A stretch of DNA of 45,868 nucleotides from Burkholderiales bacterium (lineage in GTDB: Bacteria; Pseudomonadota; Gammaproteobacteria; Burkholderiales; Burkholderiaceae_D), in contig JACOUL010000009.1 of the NCBI GenBank assembly GCA_016177875.1, positions 1-45,868 of the forward strand. Reading direction: 5' to 3'. Below are positions 29,398-38,035 of the stretch, one piece after another (the first letter of the stretch is position 1; each line of letters begins with the position of its first letter). Both the position numbers and the translations under genes were made by a program. Below the pieces are notes generated by a model. It had not been told where the DNA came from, searched no databases, and saw nothing but the letters and a program-made list of their open reading frames with translations.

Positions 29398-30933
29398 TTA
29401 AGCGGTGGTCACAGGAATCTTGATCGCGCCGGAGGCGATGCGCTCCTGCCATTCTTTCGGCCCCGTGTTGTGCACCGAGATGCCGTTCGAATCGACTGCC
29501 ACCGTCACCGGCATGTCTTTCACCTCGAACTCGTAAATGGCTTCCATGCCGAGATCGGCGAAGCCGACTACTTTTGCGCCTTTAATCGCTTTGGAGACGA
29601 GGTAAGCCGCGCCGCCCACCGCCATCAGGTAAGCCGACTTGTGATTTTTGATCGATTCGATTGCCACCGGGCCGCGCTCGGCTTTGCCGACCATCGAGAT
29701 CAAGCCGGTTTTCTCCAGCATCATGTCGGTGAATTTATCCATGCGCGTAGCGGTAGTGGGGCCGGCCGGGCCGACCACTTCATCGCGTACCGGATCGACC
29801 GGGCCGACGTAGTAAATCACGCGGTTGGTGAAATCGACCGGCAATTGCTCGCCTTTGGCCAGCATGTCTTGAATGCGCTTATGCGCGGCGTCGCGGCCGG
29901 TCAGCATCTTGCCGTTCAGAAGAAGGGTCTGGCCCGGTTTCCAGGAAGCGACTTCTTCCTTGGTTAAGGTATTCAAGTCGATGCGTTTGGATTTTTCGGT
30001 GTCGGCCACCCATTTCACATCCGGCCACTCGGACAGTGAAGGCGGTTCGATATAGGCCGGGCCGGAACCGTCGAGCACGAAGTGCGCATGGCGGGTTGCC
30101 GCGCAGTTGGGGATCATCGCCACCGGCTTCGATGCCGCATGGGTCGGATACATCTGGATCTTCACGTCGAGCACGGTGGTGAGTCCGCCCAAGCCTTGCG
30201 CGCCGATACCGAGCGCATTGACCTTTTGGTACAGCTCGATGCGCAACTCCTCGGTCTTGTTTTGCGGGCCGCGCTGCAGCAGCTCATACATATCGACGTG
30301 ATCCATCAGCGATTCTTTCGCCATCAGCATCGCTTTCTCTGCGGTGCCGCCGATACCGATACCCAGCATGCCCGGAGGACACCAGCCGGCGCCCATGGCC
30401 GGCACGGTCTTCAAGACCCAATCAACCACGGAGTCGGAGGGATTCAGCATGACGAACTTGGATTTGTTTTCCGAGCCGCCGCCTTTGGCTGCGACTTGCA
30501 CGTCCACGGTATTGCCCGGCACGACCTCCATGTGAATCACCGCCGGCGTATTGTCTTTGGTGTTCTTGCGCTCGAACTGCGGATCGGCCACGACGGACGC
30601 GCGCAGCACGTTGTCCGGGTGGTTGTAGCCGCGGCGTACGCCTTCATTGACGGCGTCGGCGATCGATCCCTTGAAACCTTCGAAGCGCACGTCCATGCCG
30701 ATCTTCAAGAAGACGTTCACGATGCCGGTATCCTGGCACAACGGGCGCTTGCCTTCGGCGCACATCTTGGAGTTGGTCAGGATTTGCGCGATCGCGTCTT
30801 TCGCAGCCGGGCTTTGCTCGGTTTGGTAAGCGCGCGCCAGATGCTGGATGTAATCAACCGGATGGTAATAGCTGATGTACTGCAGGGCAGCGGCGACGGA
30901 TTCGATCAGGTCTTCTTGCTTGATGGTGGTCAT
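29398..30933 (-). CDS. Fumarate hydratase, class I (Fe-S)
   Basis: A 511-residue iron-sulfur fumarase that hydrates fumarate to malate in the TCA cycle. The three Cys expected to hold a [4Fe-4S] cluster are visible in P-L-C-Q-D-T-G-I, G-P-N-C-type I-P-N-C-A-A-T-R-H and G-A-G-W-C-P-P-G. The N-terminal catalytic domain runs to about 290 and the C-terminal swivel domain (V-G-P-A-G-P-T-T-A-T-R-M) to the end. Length is normal for single-chain class I enzymes. It lies 16 bases after the UPF0114 gene and 24 bases before murI. Commonly annotated fumA or fumB; I leave the symbol blank because these are hard to tell apart. Confidence 0.96.
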   Translation of the reverse strand: MTTIKQEDLIESVAAALQYISYYHPVDYIQHLARAYQTEQSPAAKDAIAQILTNSKMCAEGKRPLCQDTGIVNVFLKIGMDVRFEGFKGSIADAVNEGVRRGYNHPDNVLRASVVADPQFERKNTKDNTPAVIHMEVVPGNTVDVQVAAKGGGSENKSKFVMLNPSDSVVDWVLKTVPAMGAGWCPPGMLGIGIGGTAEKAMLMAKESLMDHVDMYELLQRGPQNKTEELRIELYQKVNALGIGAQGLGGLTTVLDVKIQMYPTHAASKPVAMIPNCAATRHAHFVLDGSGPAYIEPPSLSEWPDVKWVADTEKSKRIDLNTLTKEEVASWKPGQTLLLNGKMLTGRDAAHKRIQDMLAKGEQLPVDFTNRVIYYVGPVDPVRDEVVGPAGPTTATRMDKFTDMMLEKTGLISMVGKAERGPVAIESIKNHKSAYLMAVGGAAYLVSKAIKGAKVVGFADLGMEAIYEFEVKDMPVTVAVDSNGISVHNTGPKEWQERIASGAIKIPVTTA

Positions 30934-30949
30934 GATGGCGAACGGAAGG

Positions 30950-31564
30950 TTAATGTGACTTGTGAGTATTCGGCGGGCTCATCAGGCGGTCGCAATAGGC
31001 AATCGCCATGGCCGAGACCAGGAAGGTGATATGGATCCCGGTCTGAGCGATCAGCGTTTTGGCATCGTAGGCACTGGCATTGATGAAAGTTTTCAGCAAA
31101 TGAATGGAGGAGATGCCGATGATCGCCGTGGCGAGTTTTACTTTCAGCACGGATGCATTCACATGCGATAGCCATTCCGGCTGGTCGGGGTGGCTCTCCA
31201 GGTTCATGCGCGACACGAAGGTTTCGTAGCCGCCGACGATAACCATGATTAAGAGATTGGAAATCATGACCACGTCGATCAAACCCAGCACGACGAGCAT
31301 GATAGTGCTTTCATTGAGCTTGGTCGGCTTGGTTGCGCCATCGATGGCGACCGCGTTCAGAATATGGTCGAGAGCAGCTTGATTGCCCATGGCCGCGCCG
31401 ATCAGGTCGACCAGCTCCACCCAGAAATGGAATACGTAGACGCCCTGAGCCAGAATCAAGCCCAGGTACAAAGGCAGCTGCAGCCAGCGACTCATGAAAA
31501 TCAGGTTAGGCAAGGGACGGATCGGCCGCTGGGCTTTGATATTGGGATCTTCGTGGGTCGTCAT
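30950..31564 (-). CDS. UPF0114 (YqhA-type) inner-membrane protein
   Basis: A 204-residue membrane protein with four hydrophobic segments: [12 protein letters not shown] near 30, [14 protein letters not shown] near 90, [11 protein letters not shown] near 148 and a last one near 185. The central G-L-I-D-x-V-M-I-x-N-L-L-x-M-V and the K-L-A-x-x-I-x-G-I-S-S-I-x-L-L-K motif identify the YqhA/UPF0114 family, whose role is unknown. ATG 31562-31564 (M-T-T-H-E-D) is chosen over an upstream Met because the extra 28 residues lack conservation-like features. It is the first gene before fumarase on this strand. Confidence 0.9.
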   Translation of the reverse strand: MTTHEDPNIKAQRPIRPLPNLIFMSRWLQLPLYLGLILAQGVYVFHFWVELVDLIGAAMGNQAALDHILNAVAIDGATKPTKLNESTIMLVVLGLIDVVMISNLLIMVIVGGYETFVSRMNLESHPDQPEWLSHVNASVLKVKLATAIIGISSIHLLKTFINASAYDAKTLIAQTGIHITFLVSAMAIAYCDRLMSPPNTHKSH

Positions 31565-31896
31565 GCGAGGCAAGGAAGTGGCTGGGAAAAGCCAGCATTT
31601 TACACGTGCGAGCGTGCAACTTGCAGAGTCTGCAAGGCCGTCGCACACGATTTTTCATCAAGGAAAACCGCATTTGCGCTTAAACAGGGCAGACTGGATC
31701 AAAGTCGTCGCAAATAGGGGGCTAGAATAGTAATTTTGCTACATAGCGTAGCGGCAAAAGAAGCTGTAAATTGCGCAAGACCATCTTGAGACAAGGCTGG
31801 GTTGGAGCAATGTAAGCACTCCGTAAGTGTGAAAGCTTATTTTCTGGCATCAAACAACATCCAATAAATACCAAAACATCAAAGCAGGAGCACATC
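31565..31896. other. Divergent intergenic region between UPF0114 and acs
   Basis: About 330 bp with no convincing gene. It must hold the promoters of both divergent units. An imperfect stem, TTTTGCTAC and GTAGCGGCAAAA (31735-31759), and two GTAAGCACT/GTAAGTGT-like half repeats near 31812-31833 are visible; regulators are unknown. AGGAG at 31886-31890 serves acs. Confidence 0.5.
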
Positions 31897-33879
31897 ATGG
31901 CCGACATTGAAAGTTTGAAACAGGAAACACGCATCTTTCCGCCCGCTGCGGATTTCGTCAGTAATGCCACCATTTCCGGCATGGACGCTTACCAGGCGCT
32001 CTGCGCCGAAGCCGAGCGCAACTATGAAGGCTTTTGGGCTAAGCTTGCCAAGGAAAACATCGAGTGGAAAAAGCCATTCACGCGCACGCTCGACGAATCC
32101 GATGCACCTTTTTATAAGTGGTTCGACGATGGCGAGTTGAACGTTTCCTACAACTGCCTGGATCGCAATCTGGCCAATGGCAACGCCGACAAAGTCGCCA
32201 TCATTTTTGAATCCGACGGCGGCGACGTTACGCGCGTCACGTATCGCCAGCTCTATGAAAAAGTCTGCCAATTCGCCAACGGCTTGAAGTCGCTCGGCAT
32301 CAAGAAGGGCGACCGCGTCATTATTTACATGCCGATGTCGGTGGAAGGCGTCGCCGCCATGCAGGCGTGCGCGCGTATCGGCGCCACGCACTCGGTAGTG
32401 TTCGGCGGTTTTTCCGCCAAGTCGCTGCAAGAACGCATTATCGATGCCGGCGCAGTAGCCGTGATAACCGCCGACGAGCAGGCGCGCGGCGGCAAGCATC
32501 TGCCGTTGAAGGCTATCGTCGATGAAGCGCTGGCGATGGGCGGCTGCGAAGGGATTAAAAACGTCGTCGTCTATAAGCGCACCGGCGGTGTCATCAACTT
32601 CGCGCAAGGACGCGACGTTTGGCTGCAAGACTTGGTGGAAAAACAGTCGGCGGCATGCGAGCCGGAGTGGGTCGGCGCCGAGCATCCGCTCTTCATTCTC
32701 TACACTTCCGGTTCAACCGGCAAACCGAAAGGCGTGCAGCACTCTTCGGGCGGCTACCTATTGTGGGCGGCGCTCACGATGAAGTGGACCTTCGACCTGA
32801 AACCCGATGACGTGTTCTGGTGTACCGCCGATATCGGCTGGGTCACCGGTCACACATACATCGCGTACGGCCCGCTCGCCGTAGGCGGCACGCAAGTGGT
32901 GTTCGAAGGCGTACCGACCTATCCGAATGCAGGGCGCTTCTGGGAAATGATCGCCAAGCACAAAGTCAATATTTTTTATACCGCGCCGACGGCGATCCGT
33001 TCTCTCATCAAGGCCGCCGAAGCAGATGCCAACGTGCATCCGGCTAAGTACGATTTGTCCAGCTTGCGTTTGCTGGGTTCGGTCGGTGAGCCGATCAACC
33101 CGGAAGCGTGGATGTGGTACTACAAGAATGTCGGCGGCGAGAAGTGCCCGATCGTCGACACTTTCTGGCAAACCGAAACCGGCGGCCACATGATCACGCC
33201 GCTGCCGGGCGCGACGCCCTTGGTGCCGGGTTCCTGCACGCTGCCATTGCCCGGCATCATGGCAGCCATCGTCGACGAGATCGGGCACGACATGCCCAAC
33301 GGCAGCGGCGGCATCCTGGTCGTCAAGCGTCCATGGCCTTCGATGATACGCACGATCTGGGGCGACCCTGAACGCTTCAAAAAGAGCTACTTCCCGGAAG
33401 AGTTGGGCGGCAAACTTTATCTCGCCGGCGACGGCGCGATTCGCAATAAAGAAACCGGTTACTTCACCATTACCGGCCGCATCGATGACGTGTTGAACGT
33501 CTCCGGGCACCGCATGGGTACGATGGAAATCGAATCGGCCTTGGTCGCCAATCCGATTGTGGCGGAAGCCGCGGTTGTCGGTAAGCCGGATGAGACCACC
33601 GGCGAAGCAATTTGCGCTTTCGTTGTGTTGAAGCGTACGCGCCCCACCGGCGACGAAGCGAAGCAGATTGCGAAAGAGTTGCGCGACTGGGTTGCCAAGG
33701 AAATCGGTCCGATCGCCAAGCCCAAGGAAATCCGCTTCGGCGATAACTTACCCAAGACGCGCTCCGGCAAAATCATGCGGCGCTTGTTGCGCGTGCTTGC
33801 GAAAGGCGAAGAGATTACGCAGGACATCTCCACGCTGGAAAACCCGGCTATTTTGGAGCAATTGAAACAAGCGCAGTAG
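31897..33879 (+). CDS. acs: Acetyl-CoA synthetase (AMP-forming)
   Basis: A 660-residue ANL-superfamily ligase making acetyl-CoA from acetate, ATP and CoA via acetyl-AMP. The phosphate loop [11 protein letters not shown] is near 269, [10 protein letters not shown] near 425, Y-x-x-G-D-G-A and [13 protein letters not shown] near 515-540, and the C-terminal catalytic Lys, target of acetylation control, in T-R-S-G-K-I-M-R-R near 623. Size matches the family. AGGAG lies six bases before the ATG. The gene is monocistronic, with a terminator straight after. Acs lets the cell scavenge low acetate. Confidence 0.98.
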   Translation: MADIESLKQETRIFPPAADFVSNATISGMDAYQALCAEAERNYEGFWAKLAKENIEWKKPFTRTLDESDAPFYKWFDDGELNVSYNCLDRNLANGNADKVAIIFESDGGDVTRVTYRQLYEKVCQFANGLKSLGIKKGDRVIIYMPMSVEGVAAMQACARIGATHSVVFGGFSAKSLQERIIDAGAVAVITADEQARGGKHLPLKAIVDEALAMGGCEGIKNVVVYKRTGGVINFAQGRDVWLQDLVEKQSAACEPEWVGAEHPLFILYTSGSTGKPKGVQHSSGGYLLWAALTMKWTFDLKPDDVFWCTADIGWVTGHTYIAYGPLAVGGTQVVFEGVPTYPNAGRFWEMIAKHKVNIFYTAPTAIRSLIKAAEADANVHPAKYDLSSLRLLGSVGEPINPEAWMWYYKNVGGEKCPIVDTFWQTETGGHMITPLPGATPLVPGSCTLPLPGIMAAIVDEIGHDMPNGSGGILVVKRPWPSMIRTIWGDPERFKKSYFPEELGGKLYLAGDGAIRNKETGYFTITGRIDDVLNVSGHRMGTMEIESALVANPIVAEAAVVGKPDETTGEAICAFVVLKRTRPTGDEAKQIAKELRDWVAKEIGPIAKPKEIRFGDNLPKTRSGKIMRRLLRVLAKGEEITQDISTLENPAILEQLKQAQ

Positions 33880-33894
33880 ATTTCGGCAGTGTTG

Positions 33895-33932
33895 AAAAAA
33901 CCGGTGCGGCCACAAGCTGCACCGGTTTTTTT
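33895..33932 (+). terminator. Rho-independent terminator of acs
   Basis: AAAACCGGTGC (33897-33907) pairs perfectly with GCACCGGTTTT (33919-33929), loop GGCCACAAGCT, followed by a T-run. The A-run on the left makes it usable on both strands. Confidence 0.85.
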
Positions 33933-33984
33933 ACGACCTAAGGATTGCATCACAGGAATTTTCTGTAGCCCGGCGCCGTTTTCT

Positions 33985-33993
33985 TGCTATAAT
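33985..33993 (+). promoter_or_regulatory. Extended -10 promoter of tRNA-Ser
   Basis: TGCTATAAT is a perfect extended -10, about 31 bases upstream of the tRNA 5' end. There is no good -35, which an extended -10 can replace. Confidence 0.65.
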
Positions 33994-34024
33994 CTACGGC
34001 TTCGCGAAACGCGACCCGAATCCA

Positions 34025-34115
34025 GGAGAGGTGGATGAGTGGTTTAAGTCGCACGCCTGGAAAGCGTGTATAGGTTCATAGCCTATCGGGGGTTCGAATC
34101 CCCCCCTCTCCGCCA
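34025..34115 (+). tRNA. tRNA-Ser (GGA)
   Basis: A 91-nt class II tRNA with long variable arm. Acceptor GGAGAGG pairs with CCTCTCC; anticodon stem CACGC/GCGTG encloses CTGGAAA with anticodon GGA; the T-arm has GGGGGTTCGAATCCCCC; G73 and encoded CCA end it. Confidence 0.95.
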
Positions 34116-34122
34116 GAAAAAG

Positions 34123-34148
34123 AAGCCCCGCTTTTTGCGGGGCTTTTT
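34123..34148 (+). terminator. Terminator of tRNA-Ser
   Basis: AAGCCCCGC (34123-34131) and GCGGGGCTT (34137-34145) form a perfect stem with a TTTTT loop, followed by more T. Confidence 0.85.
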
Positions 34149-34152
34149 GTTT

Positions 34153-34260
34153 TGGCGGAGAGAGCACGCACTGCGTGCGAGGGGAGATTCGAAGCTTTGC
34201 GCTTGCAAGCGCAAAGCCGGGAGAATCTGCGGGGCGGTGTGGCGCGCAGCGACGCGACGC
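34153..34260. repeat. Palindrome-rich element with an inverted copy of the tRNA-Ser 3' end
   Basis: TGGCGGAGAG (34153-34162) and AGGGGAGATTCGAA (34180-34193) together resemble the reverse complement of the tRNA-Ser 3' end (34093-34115), split by a 15-bp palindrome (34164-34178). A perfect 24-bp palindrome follows at 34194-34217, enclosed by AGATTC/GAATCT, then a GCGCG-rich stem to about 34260. Open frames here look like artefacts. I think this is a repeat-type structured element, not a gene. Confidence 0.6.
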
Positions 34261-34531
34261 GCCGCAGGCTTTATCCCCCTCGTCACAAAAAAACAGGCCC
34301 CCTAAATACGGAGCGTTTGTTTTTTCGCAAAGCACACGCACATACCTGCATTACCTTAATTTATTTCCTTCTGTCATTTAATCCTGTGAGGAAATCCTCG
34401 TTAACCATATTGCTGAATCAGGTAATGTCAGTAATGCTTAAGCCAAAACTGGCAGTAAACTAAATCTGACTGATAGTTCGAATTTCGTTCCGCATACTGG
34501 TCCGGCTTTTTCAAATGGAAACAGTTGCTCA

Positions 34532-34556
34532 CTTCCATATCGACAAGATATGGAAG
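34532..34556. repeat. Perfect inverted repeat in gene-free region 34260-34750
   Basis: CTTCCATATC and GATATGGAAG (10 bp) enclose GACAA. There is no T-run, so it is not an obvious terminator. The rest of the roughly 490-bp stretch appears A+T-rich and holds no convincing gene; the promoter of the downstream HTH gene must lie here. Confidence 0.5.
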
Positions 34557-34754
34557 CTTTCGAAGCAATAAAAAATTTCAATTACTGAATTTCAATCCTC
34601 AGACGCCAATCATGCGACACAATTAATCGCACTTCATCCGATGCCAGCAATAAGGAACATCTTCTGCGTTACGTTTGCCTAACAATTGGCTAGTGGCGCG
34701 ATCGTAAGTAAGAAGCCGATCTTTGAAAAATTTCAGTCGTAAAGCGAAATAGTG

Positions 34755-35156
34755 ATGTCACGTGAAAGAGAAGAGTTCAGCGCCAGATTGCGGACGGCGT
34801 TAAAAGACGCCGGTCATACCAGTTATGGCCCCACCGATTTAGCCCATCAATTCAATGCACGTTTTTCCGGGTCGCCTATTACGGTGCATGCGGCGCGTAA
34901 ATGGCTGATGGGGGAATCCATTCCCACGCAAGAAAAAATTCGCGTGTTGTCGAAATGGTTGGCGGTTCCTGCGGACTGGCTGCGTTTCGGCGGGTACGAT
35001 TCGCCGCATGACGGACCCATCTCGAATGAGCATATCGATCCCGTCTATCAGAGCCTGATCAGCGACTTGCAGCGCCTCGATGCCTACAATCGCAAATTGG
35101 TATTGGAATTCGTTCGGCTTGTCACGCGCTTGAACGGCAGCGTGAAGAATAATTAA
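34755..35156 (+). CDS. Small HTH-type transcriptional regulator
   Basis: A 133-residue protein that reads as a Cro/CI-like (XRE-type) DNA-binding domain with a short helical tail. R-L-R-T-A-L-K-D-A-G forms the first helix, T-D-L-A-H-Q-F-N and I-T-V-H-A-A-R-K-W-L-M-G the helix-turn-helix with the G-E-S-I-P-T-Q-E-K turn, then a leucine-rich helix near 60-70. A C-terminal helix near 100-125 may dimerise it. ATG 34755 is taken; a GTG one codon earlier is possible. Target genes are unknown; the region upstream is long and lacks other genes, so autoregulation is plausible. Confidence 0.75.
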   Translation: MSREREEFSARLRTALKDAGHTSYGPTDLAHQFNARFSGSPITVHAARKWLMGESIPTQEKIRVLSKWLAVPADWLRFGGYDSPHDGPISNEHIDPVYQSLISDLQRLDAYNRKLVLEFVRLVTRLNGSVKNN

Positions 35157-35195
35157 TTGGCGGCCGGCCAGTAGCAATTTCCCCCGTCTTTATTC

Positions 35196-35223
35196 AAAAA
35201 GCGCCAGTTTTACGGCGCTTTTT
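35196..35223 (+). terminator. Rho-independent terminator after the HTH gene
   Basis: AAAAAGCGCC (35196-35205) pairs with GGCGCTTTTT (35214-35223), loop AGTTTTAC. Confidence 0.85.
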
Positions 35224-35314
35224 CGTTTCATGTGGGCAATTCGACTACAATAAAATGAGAGAGTGGCGCCATGACCAGCATGGGCACGTTCCTCTTTTTC
35301 GGTAGGTGTTGCCT

Positions 35315-35989
35315 ATGTATGACAAGATGAGGCTTTACTGGAGTGCCAAGTGCATTCTTGCATGTGGCCTTGCACTGGCGGGTTCATTGTCGCATGCGGA
35401 AGAGATGGCGCAGTCGCCGTCCGGCGCTAGCGCTTCGACGCCCAAGCCGAAGATTTACAAGTATGTGCGTAGCGGCGTGACGACGTTTTCCGATATCCCG
35501 CCGATCAAAGGCGCATACATTATCTTCACGCCTTCATGTTATGCCTGCAATCTGACTTCTCATATCAATTGGCAGACGACGAAACTGCATTTGAAGGCGT
35601 TCGCAGACTACATCAGCTCGGCGGCGCACAAATATGCGGTCGATCCGGCATTGGTGCGCGCCATCATCCACGCGGAATCGAATTTCAACGCCTCGGCGCG
35701 TTCGCGCAAAGGAGCCATCGGCTTGATGCAATTGATGCCGGGGACGGCGCGTGAAGTCGGCGTGCGGGATGCCAGCGTGCCGGCGCATAACATCGAAGGC
35801 GGCGTGCAATATCTCGCCGGTTTATTGTCTCAGTTCCGGGGCAACATCACTTTGGCGACGGCGGCGTACAATGCCGGTCCTGGAGCGGTGGAAAAATATG
35901 GCGGCATACCGCCTTATCCTGAAACGCAAGTGTACGTGCAGCGTGTGAAGGTCCTGCATGAACGATATAAATCGGAAAGCATTCAGTGA
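35315..35989 (+). CDS. Lytic transglycosylase (SLT domain), secreted
   Basis: About 224 residues. A signal peptide (K-M-R-L then a hydrophobic stretch, ending S-H-A) directs it to the periplasm. A short DUF4124-like strand motif (K-I-Y-K-Y-V-R-S-G-V-T-T-F-S-D) precedes the SLT domain. The catalytic Glu is E121 in I-I-H-A-E-S-N-F, followed by G-A-I-G-L-M-Q-L-M-P-G-T-A, N-I-x-x-G-V-Q-Y-L, and A-T-A-A-Y-N-A-G-P-G-A-V. These enzymes cleave peptidoglycan MurNAc-GlcNAc bonds with 1,6-anhydro formation. ATG 35315 is chosen because AGG sits 8 bases upstream. The stop overlaps the next gene's GTG start. Confidence 0.92.
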   Translation: MYDKMRLYWSAKCILACGLALAGSLSHAEEMAQSPSGASASTPKPKIYKYVRSGVTTFSDIPPIKGAYIIFTPSCYACNLTSHINWQTTKLHLKAFADYISSAAHKYAVDPALVRAIIHAESNFNASARSRKGAIGLMQLMPGTAREVGVRDASVPAHNIEGGVQYLAGLLSQFRGNITLATAAYNAGPGAVEKYGGIPPYPETQVYVQRVKVLHERYKSESIQ

Positions 35990-36924
35990 TTAAAATAAAT
36001 CGATGCACGTTCATTTTTAAAATTTTCCTGACGTTTTATCTCGGCTGCTTGAGCATAGCCGCTCACGCCCAGGTTTCGGCGGCGGCAAGCGCCGGCACCG
36101 TGGTGTTCGTCGGAACGGTCGAGTTGGTGGAAGGCGACGTCAAGATAGTTGACAGCGAAAAAAAACAAAGAACGGTCAAGGCGGGCGACAAGGTATATGA
36201 AGGCGACAGCGTCGTAACCGGTGCCGACGGCGAATTGCATCTCGCCATGGAAGATCAAGCGACGATTGCAGTGCGTCCCAACACTAAAATGCGCATCATC
36301 GCTTATCGCGCGCAGGGTGATGAGCAGGACAAAGGCGTCATCGGATTATTGGTGGGGAGCTTGCGTTCGATCACCGGATGGATCGGTAAAAATAATCCGA
36401 AGTCGTACACCATTCGAACGCCAAATGCGACGATCGGCGTTAGAGGAACGGATCATGAGCCCTTGGTCATCGCCGCGGATAGCACGGAAGGAGAAGCAGG
36501 CACCTACGATAAGGTAAATATCGGCGGCAGCTACATTCAAACTTCTCACGGAACGATCGATGTGCCGGCGCAACGTGCTGCGTTTGCGGCGCATGGCGGC
36601 GGTCGCGCGGCAATGCGGCCGAAATTGCTGGAGAGCGTTCCTCGCTTCTATCGCTCGACGCGTAATGAAAACCTGCTGGAGAAGCGTCACGAACTGATAC
36701 ACCGCGTCCTGGAGCAGCGCCTCGAAGAGCGGCGAAAACTCATCCGGGAAAGGATCAAGCCGCTGGCCACGGCGAAAGCGGAGCGCCCGTTGGCGCAAGA
36801 GCGTGAAGCGCGGAAAAATAGGTTGCACGAATTGCGCGAAGAACGAGTGCAAAGACGCAAGGACCATGAAGGGCACAATCAGCGCCCCCATGGTCCGCGC
36901 CATCGACGTGAAAAAGACGACTGA
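35986..36924 (+). CDS. Secreted FecR-domain protein with charged coiled tail
   Basis: About 312 residues starting at a GTG that overlaps the stop of the lytic transglycosylase, so translation is probably coupled. A signal peptide (K-I-F-L-T-F-Y-L-G-C-L ending A-H-A) is followed by V-F-V-G-T-V-E-L-V-E-G-D-V and the FecR core: A-G-D-K-V-Y-E-G-D-S-V, A-V-R-P-N-T-K-M, G-S-L-R-S-I-T-G and T-P-N-A-T-I-G-V-R-G-T-D (about residues 50-155). The C-terminal third is Arg/Glu-rich and probably a coiled coil or disordered. Secreted FecR-domain proteins of this type are not classical iron-regulatory anti-sigmas. Function with the transglycosylase is unproven. Confidence 0.8.
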   Translation: MIKINRCTFIFKIFLTFYLGCLSIAAHAQVSAAASAGTVVFVGTVELVEGDVKIVDSEKKQRTVKAGDKVYEGDSVVTGADGELHLAMEDQATIAVRPNTKMRIIAYRAQGDEQDKGVIGLLVGSLRSITGWIGKNNPKSYTIRTPNATIGVRGTDHEPLVIAADSTEGEAGTYDKVNIGGSYIQTSHGTIDVPAQRAAFAAHGGGRAAMRPKLLESVPRFYRSTRNENLLEKRHELIHRVLEQRLEERRKLIRERIKPLATAKAERPLAQEREARKNRLHELREERVQRRKDHEGHNQRPHGPRHRREKDD

Positions 36925-36942
36925 GCGTTAGACTGAGCGTTA
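36919..36942. repeat. 12-bp tandem duplication at the end of the FecR gene
   Basis: GACTGAGCGTTA occurs twice without spacing and includes the stop codon. Likely a slippage duplication; no effect on the protein. Confidence 0.7.
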
Positions 36943-36953
36943 ACGCACGAGCC

Positions 36954-37934
36954 TTAACTCACCGGCATGCCGCTTGCGTCGAACATGCCTTCAAACAGAA
37001 TCGAACTGAGATAGCGTTCGCCGGAGTCCGGCAAAATCACGACGATATTCTTGCCGGCATTTTCCGTGCGCTCGGCCAGGCGAGCAGCGACGGCAACGGC
37101 AGCGCCCGATGAAATGCCGGAGAGAATGCCTTCTTCGCGCGCCAAGCGTCGTGCGAAATCGATGGCGTCTTCATTGCTGACTTGTTCGATTGCATCGATC
37201 AAGCTCATATCCAATACCTGCGGAACGAAACCGGCGCCGATTCCTTGGATTTTGTGCGGGCCGGGTTTGAGCGGTTCGCCTGCGCGCGTCTGCGTAAGCA
37301 CGGGGCTTGCAGTCGGTTCGACCGCGACCGAAACAAGGGGCAAGCCTTTTGTTTTTTTCAGATAGCGCGACACGCCGGTGATCGTACCGCCGGTGCCGAC
37401 GCCGGAAATAAAGATATCGACTTTGCCGTCGGTGTCGTTCCAAATTTCCGGGCCGGTCGTTTCTTCATGAATAGCCGGATTGGCAGGATTTTTAAATTGC
37501 TGGAGCAAGAGATATTTTTCCGGATGAGACGCGGCAATTTCCTCCGCTTTGGCGATGGCGCCGCTCATTCCCTTGGCACCTTCGGTCAGGATCAGATTGG
37601 CGCCATAGGCCAGGAGCAGTTTGCGCCGCTCGACGCTCATGGTTTCCGGCATGGTCAAGGTGATGGGAATGCCGCGCGACGCAGCGACAAACGCAAGCGC
37701 GATGCCGGTATTGCCGCTGGTGGGTTCGATCAATTCCATGCCCGGCTTGAGTACGCCGCGTTTTTCCGCATCCCAAATCATGGCGGCGCCGATGCGGCAT
37801 TTGACGGAGTAGGCGGGGTTGCGTCCCTCGATCTTGGCGAAGATGCGCGCAGATGATTTTTCGCCAATGCGATTTAAGCGAACCAGGGGGGTGTGCCCGA
37901 TTGAGAGTGAATTGTCTTCGTACCAGTGTGCCAT
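36954..37934 (-). CDS. cysK: Cysteine synthase A (O-acetylserine sulfhydrylase)
   Basis: A 326-residue PLP enzyme making cysteine from O-acetylserine and sulfide. The PLP Lys is K45 in [20 protein letters not shown] is the substrate-binding loop, [10 protein letters not shown] binds the PLP phosphate, and G-I-S-S-G-A-A is near 270. These match CysK-type enzymes. ATG 37932-37934 with GGAG just upstream is chosen over an upstream Met. It lies 101 bp downstream of the GGDEF/EAL gene on the same strand, and converges with the FecR gene. Confidence 0.94.
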   Translation of the reverse strand: MAHWYEDNSLSIGHTPLVRLNRIGEKSSARIFAKIEGRNPAYSVKCRIGAAMIWDAEKRGVLKPGMELIEPTSGNTGIALAFVAASRGIPITLTMPETMSVERRKLLLAYGANLILTEGAKGMSGAIAKAEEIAASHPEKYLLLQQFKNPANPAIHEETTGPEIWNDTDGKVDIFISGVGTGGTITGVSRYLKKTKGLPLVSVAVEPTASPVLTQTRAGEPLKPGPHKIQGIGAGFVPQVLDMSLIDAIEQVSNEDAIDFARRLAREEGILSGISSGAAVAVAARLAERTENAGKNIVVILPDSGERYLSSILFEGMFDASGMPVS

Positions 37935-38035
37935 TTTTTCTCCTTGAGTTGTGCGGCGATGAGTTGGTGCCAATCATACACGTTCGACGCCATACCTTAC
38001 CCAAGGAGGATAAGACGAGAAATAGGTCTTTCGAT

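Noticed and set aside
34093..34193. Repeat of the tRNA-Ser 3' end as an integrase attachment pair
   Set aside because: Attachment duplications are direct repeats; this copy is inverted and interrupted, and no integrase gene is nearby.
36919..36942. Tandem 12-bp repeat as a regulatory site
   Set aside because: Two copies only, at a stop codon between convergent genes; a slippage duplication explains it.
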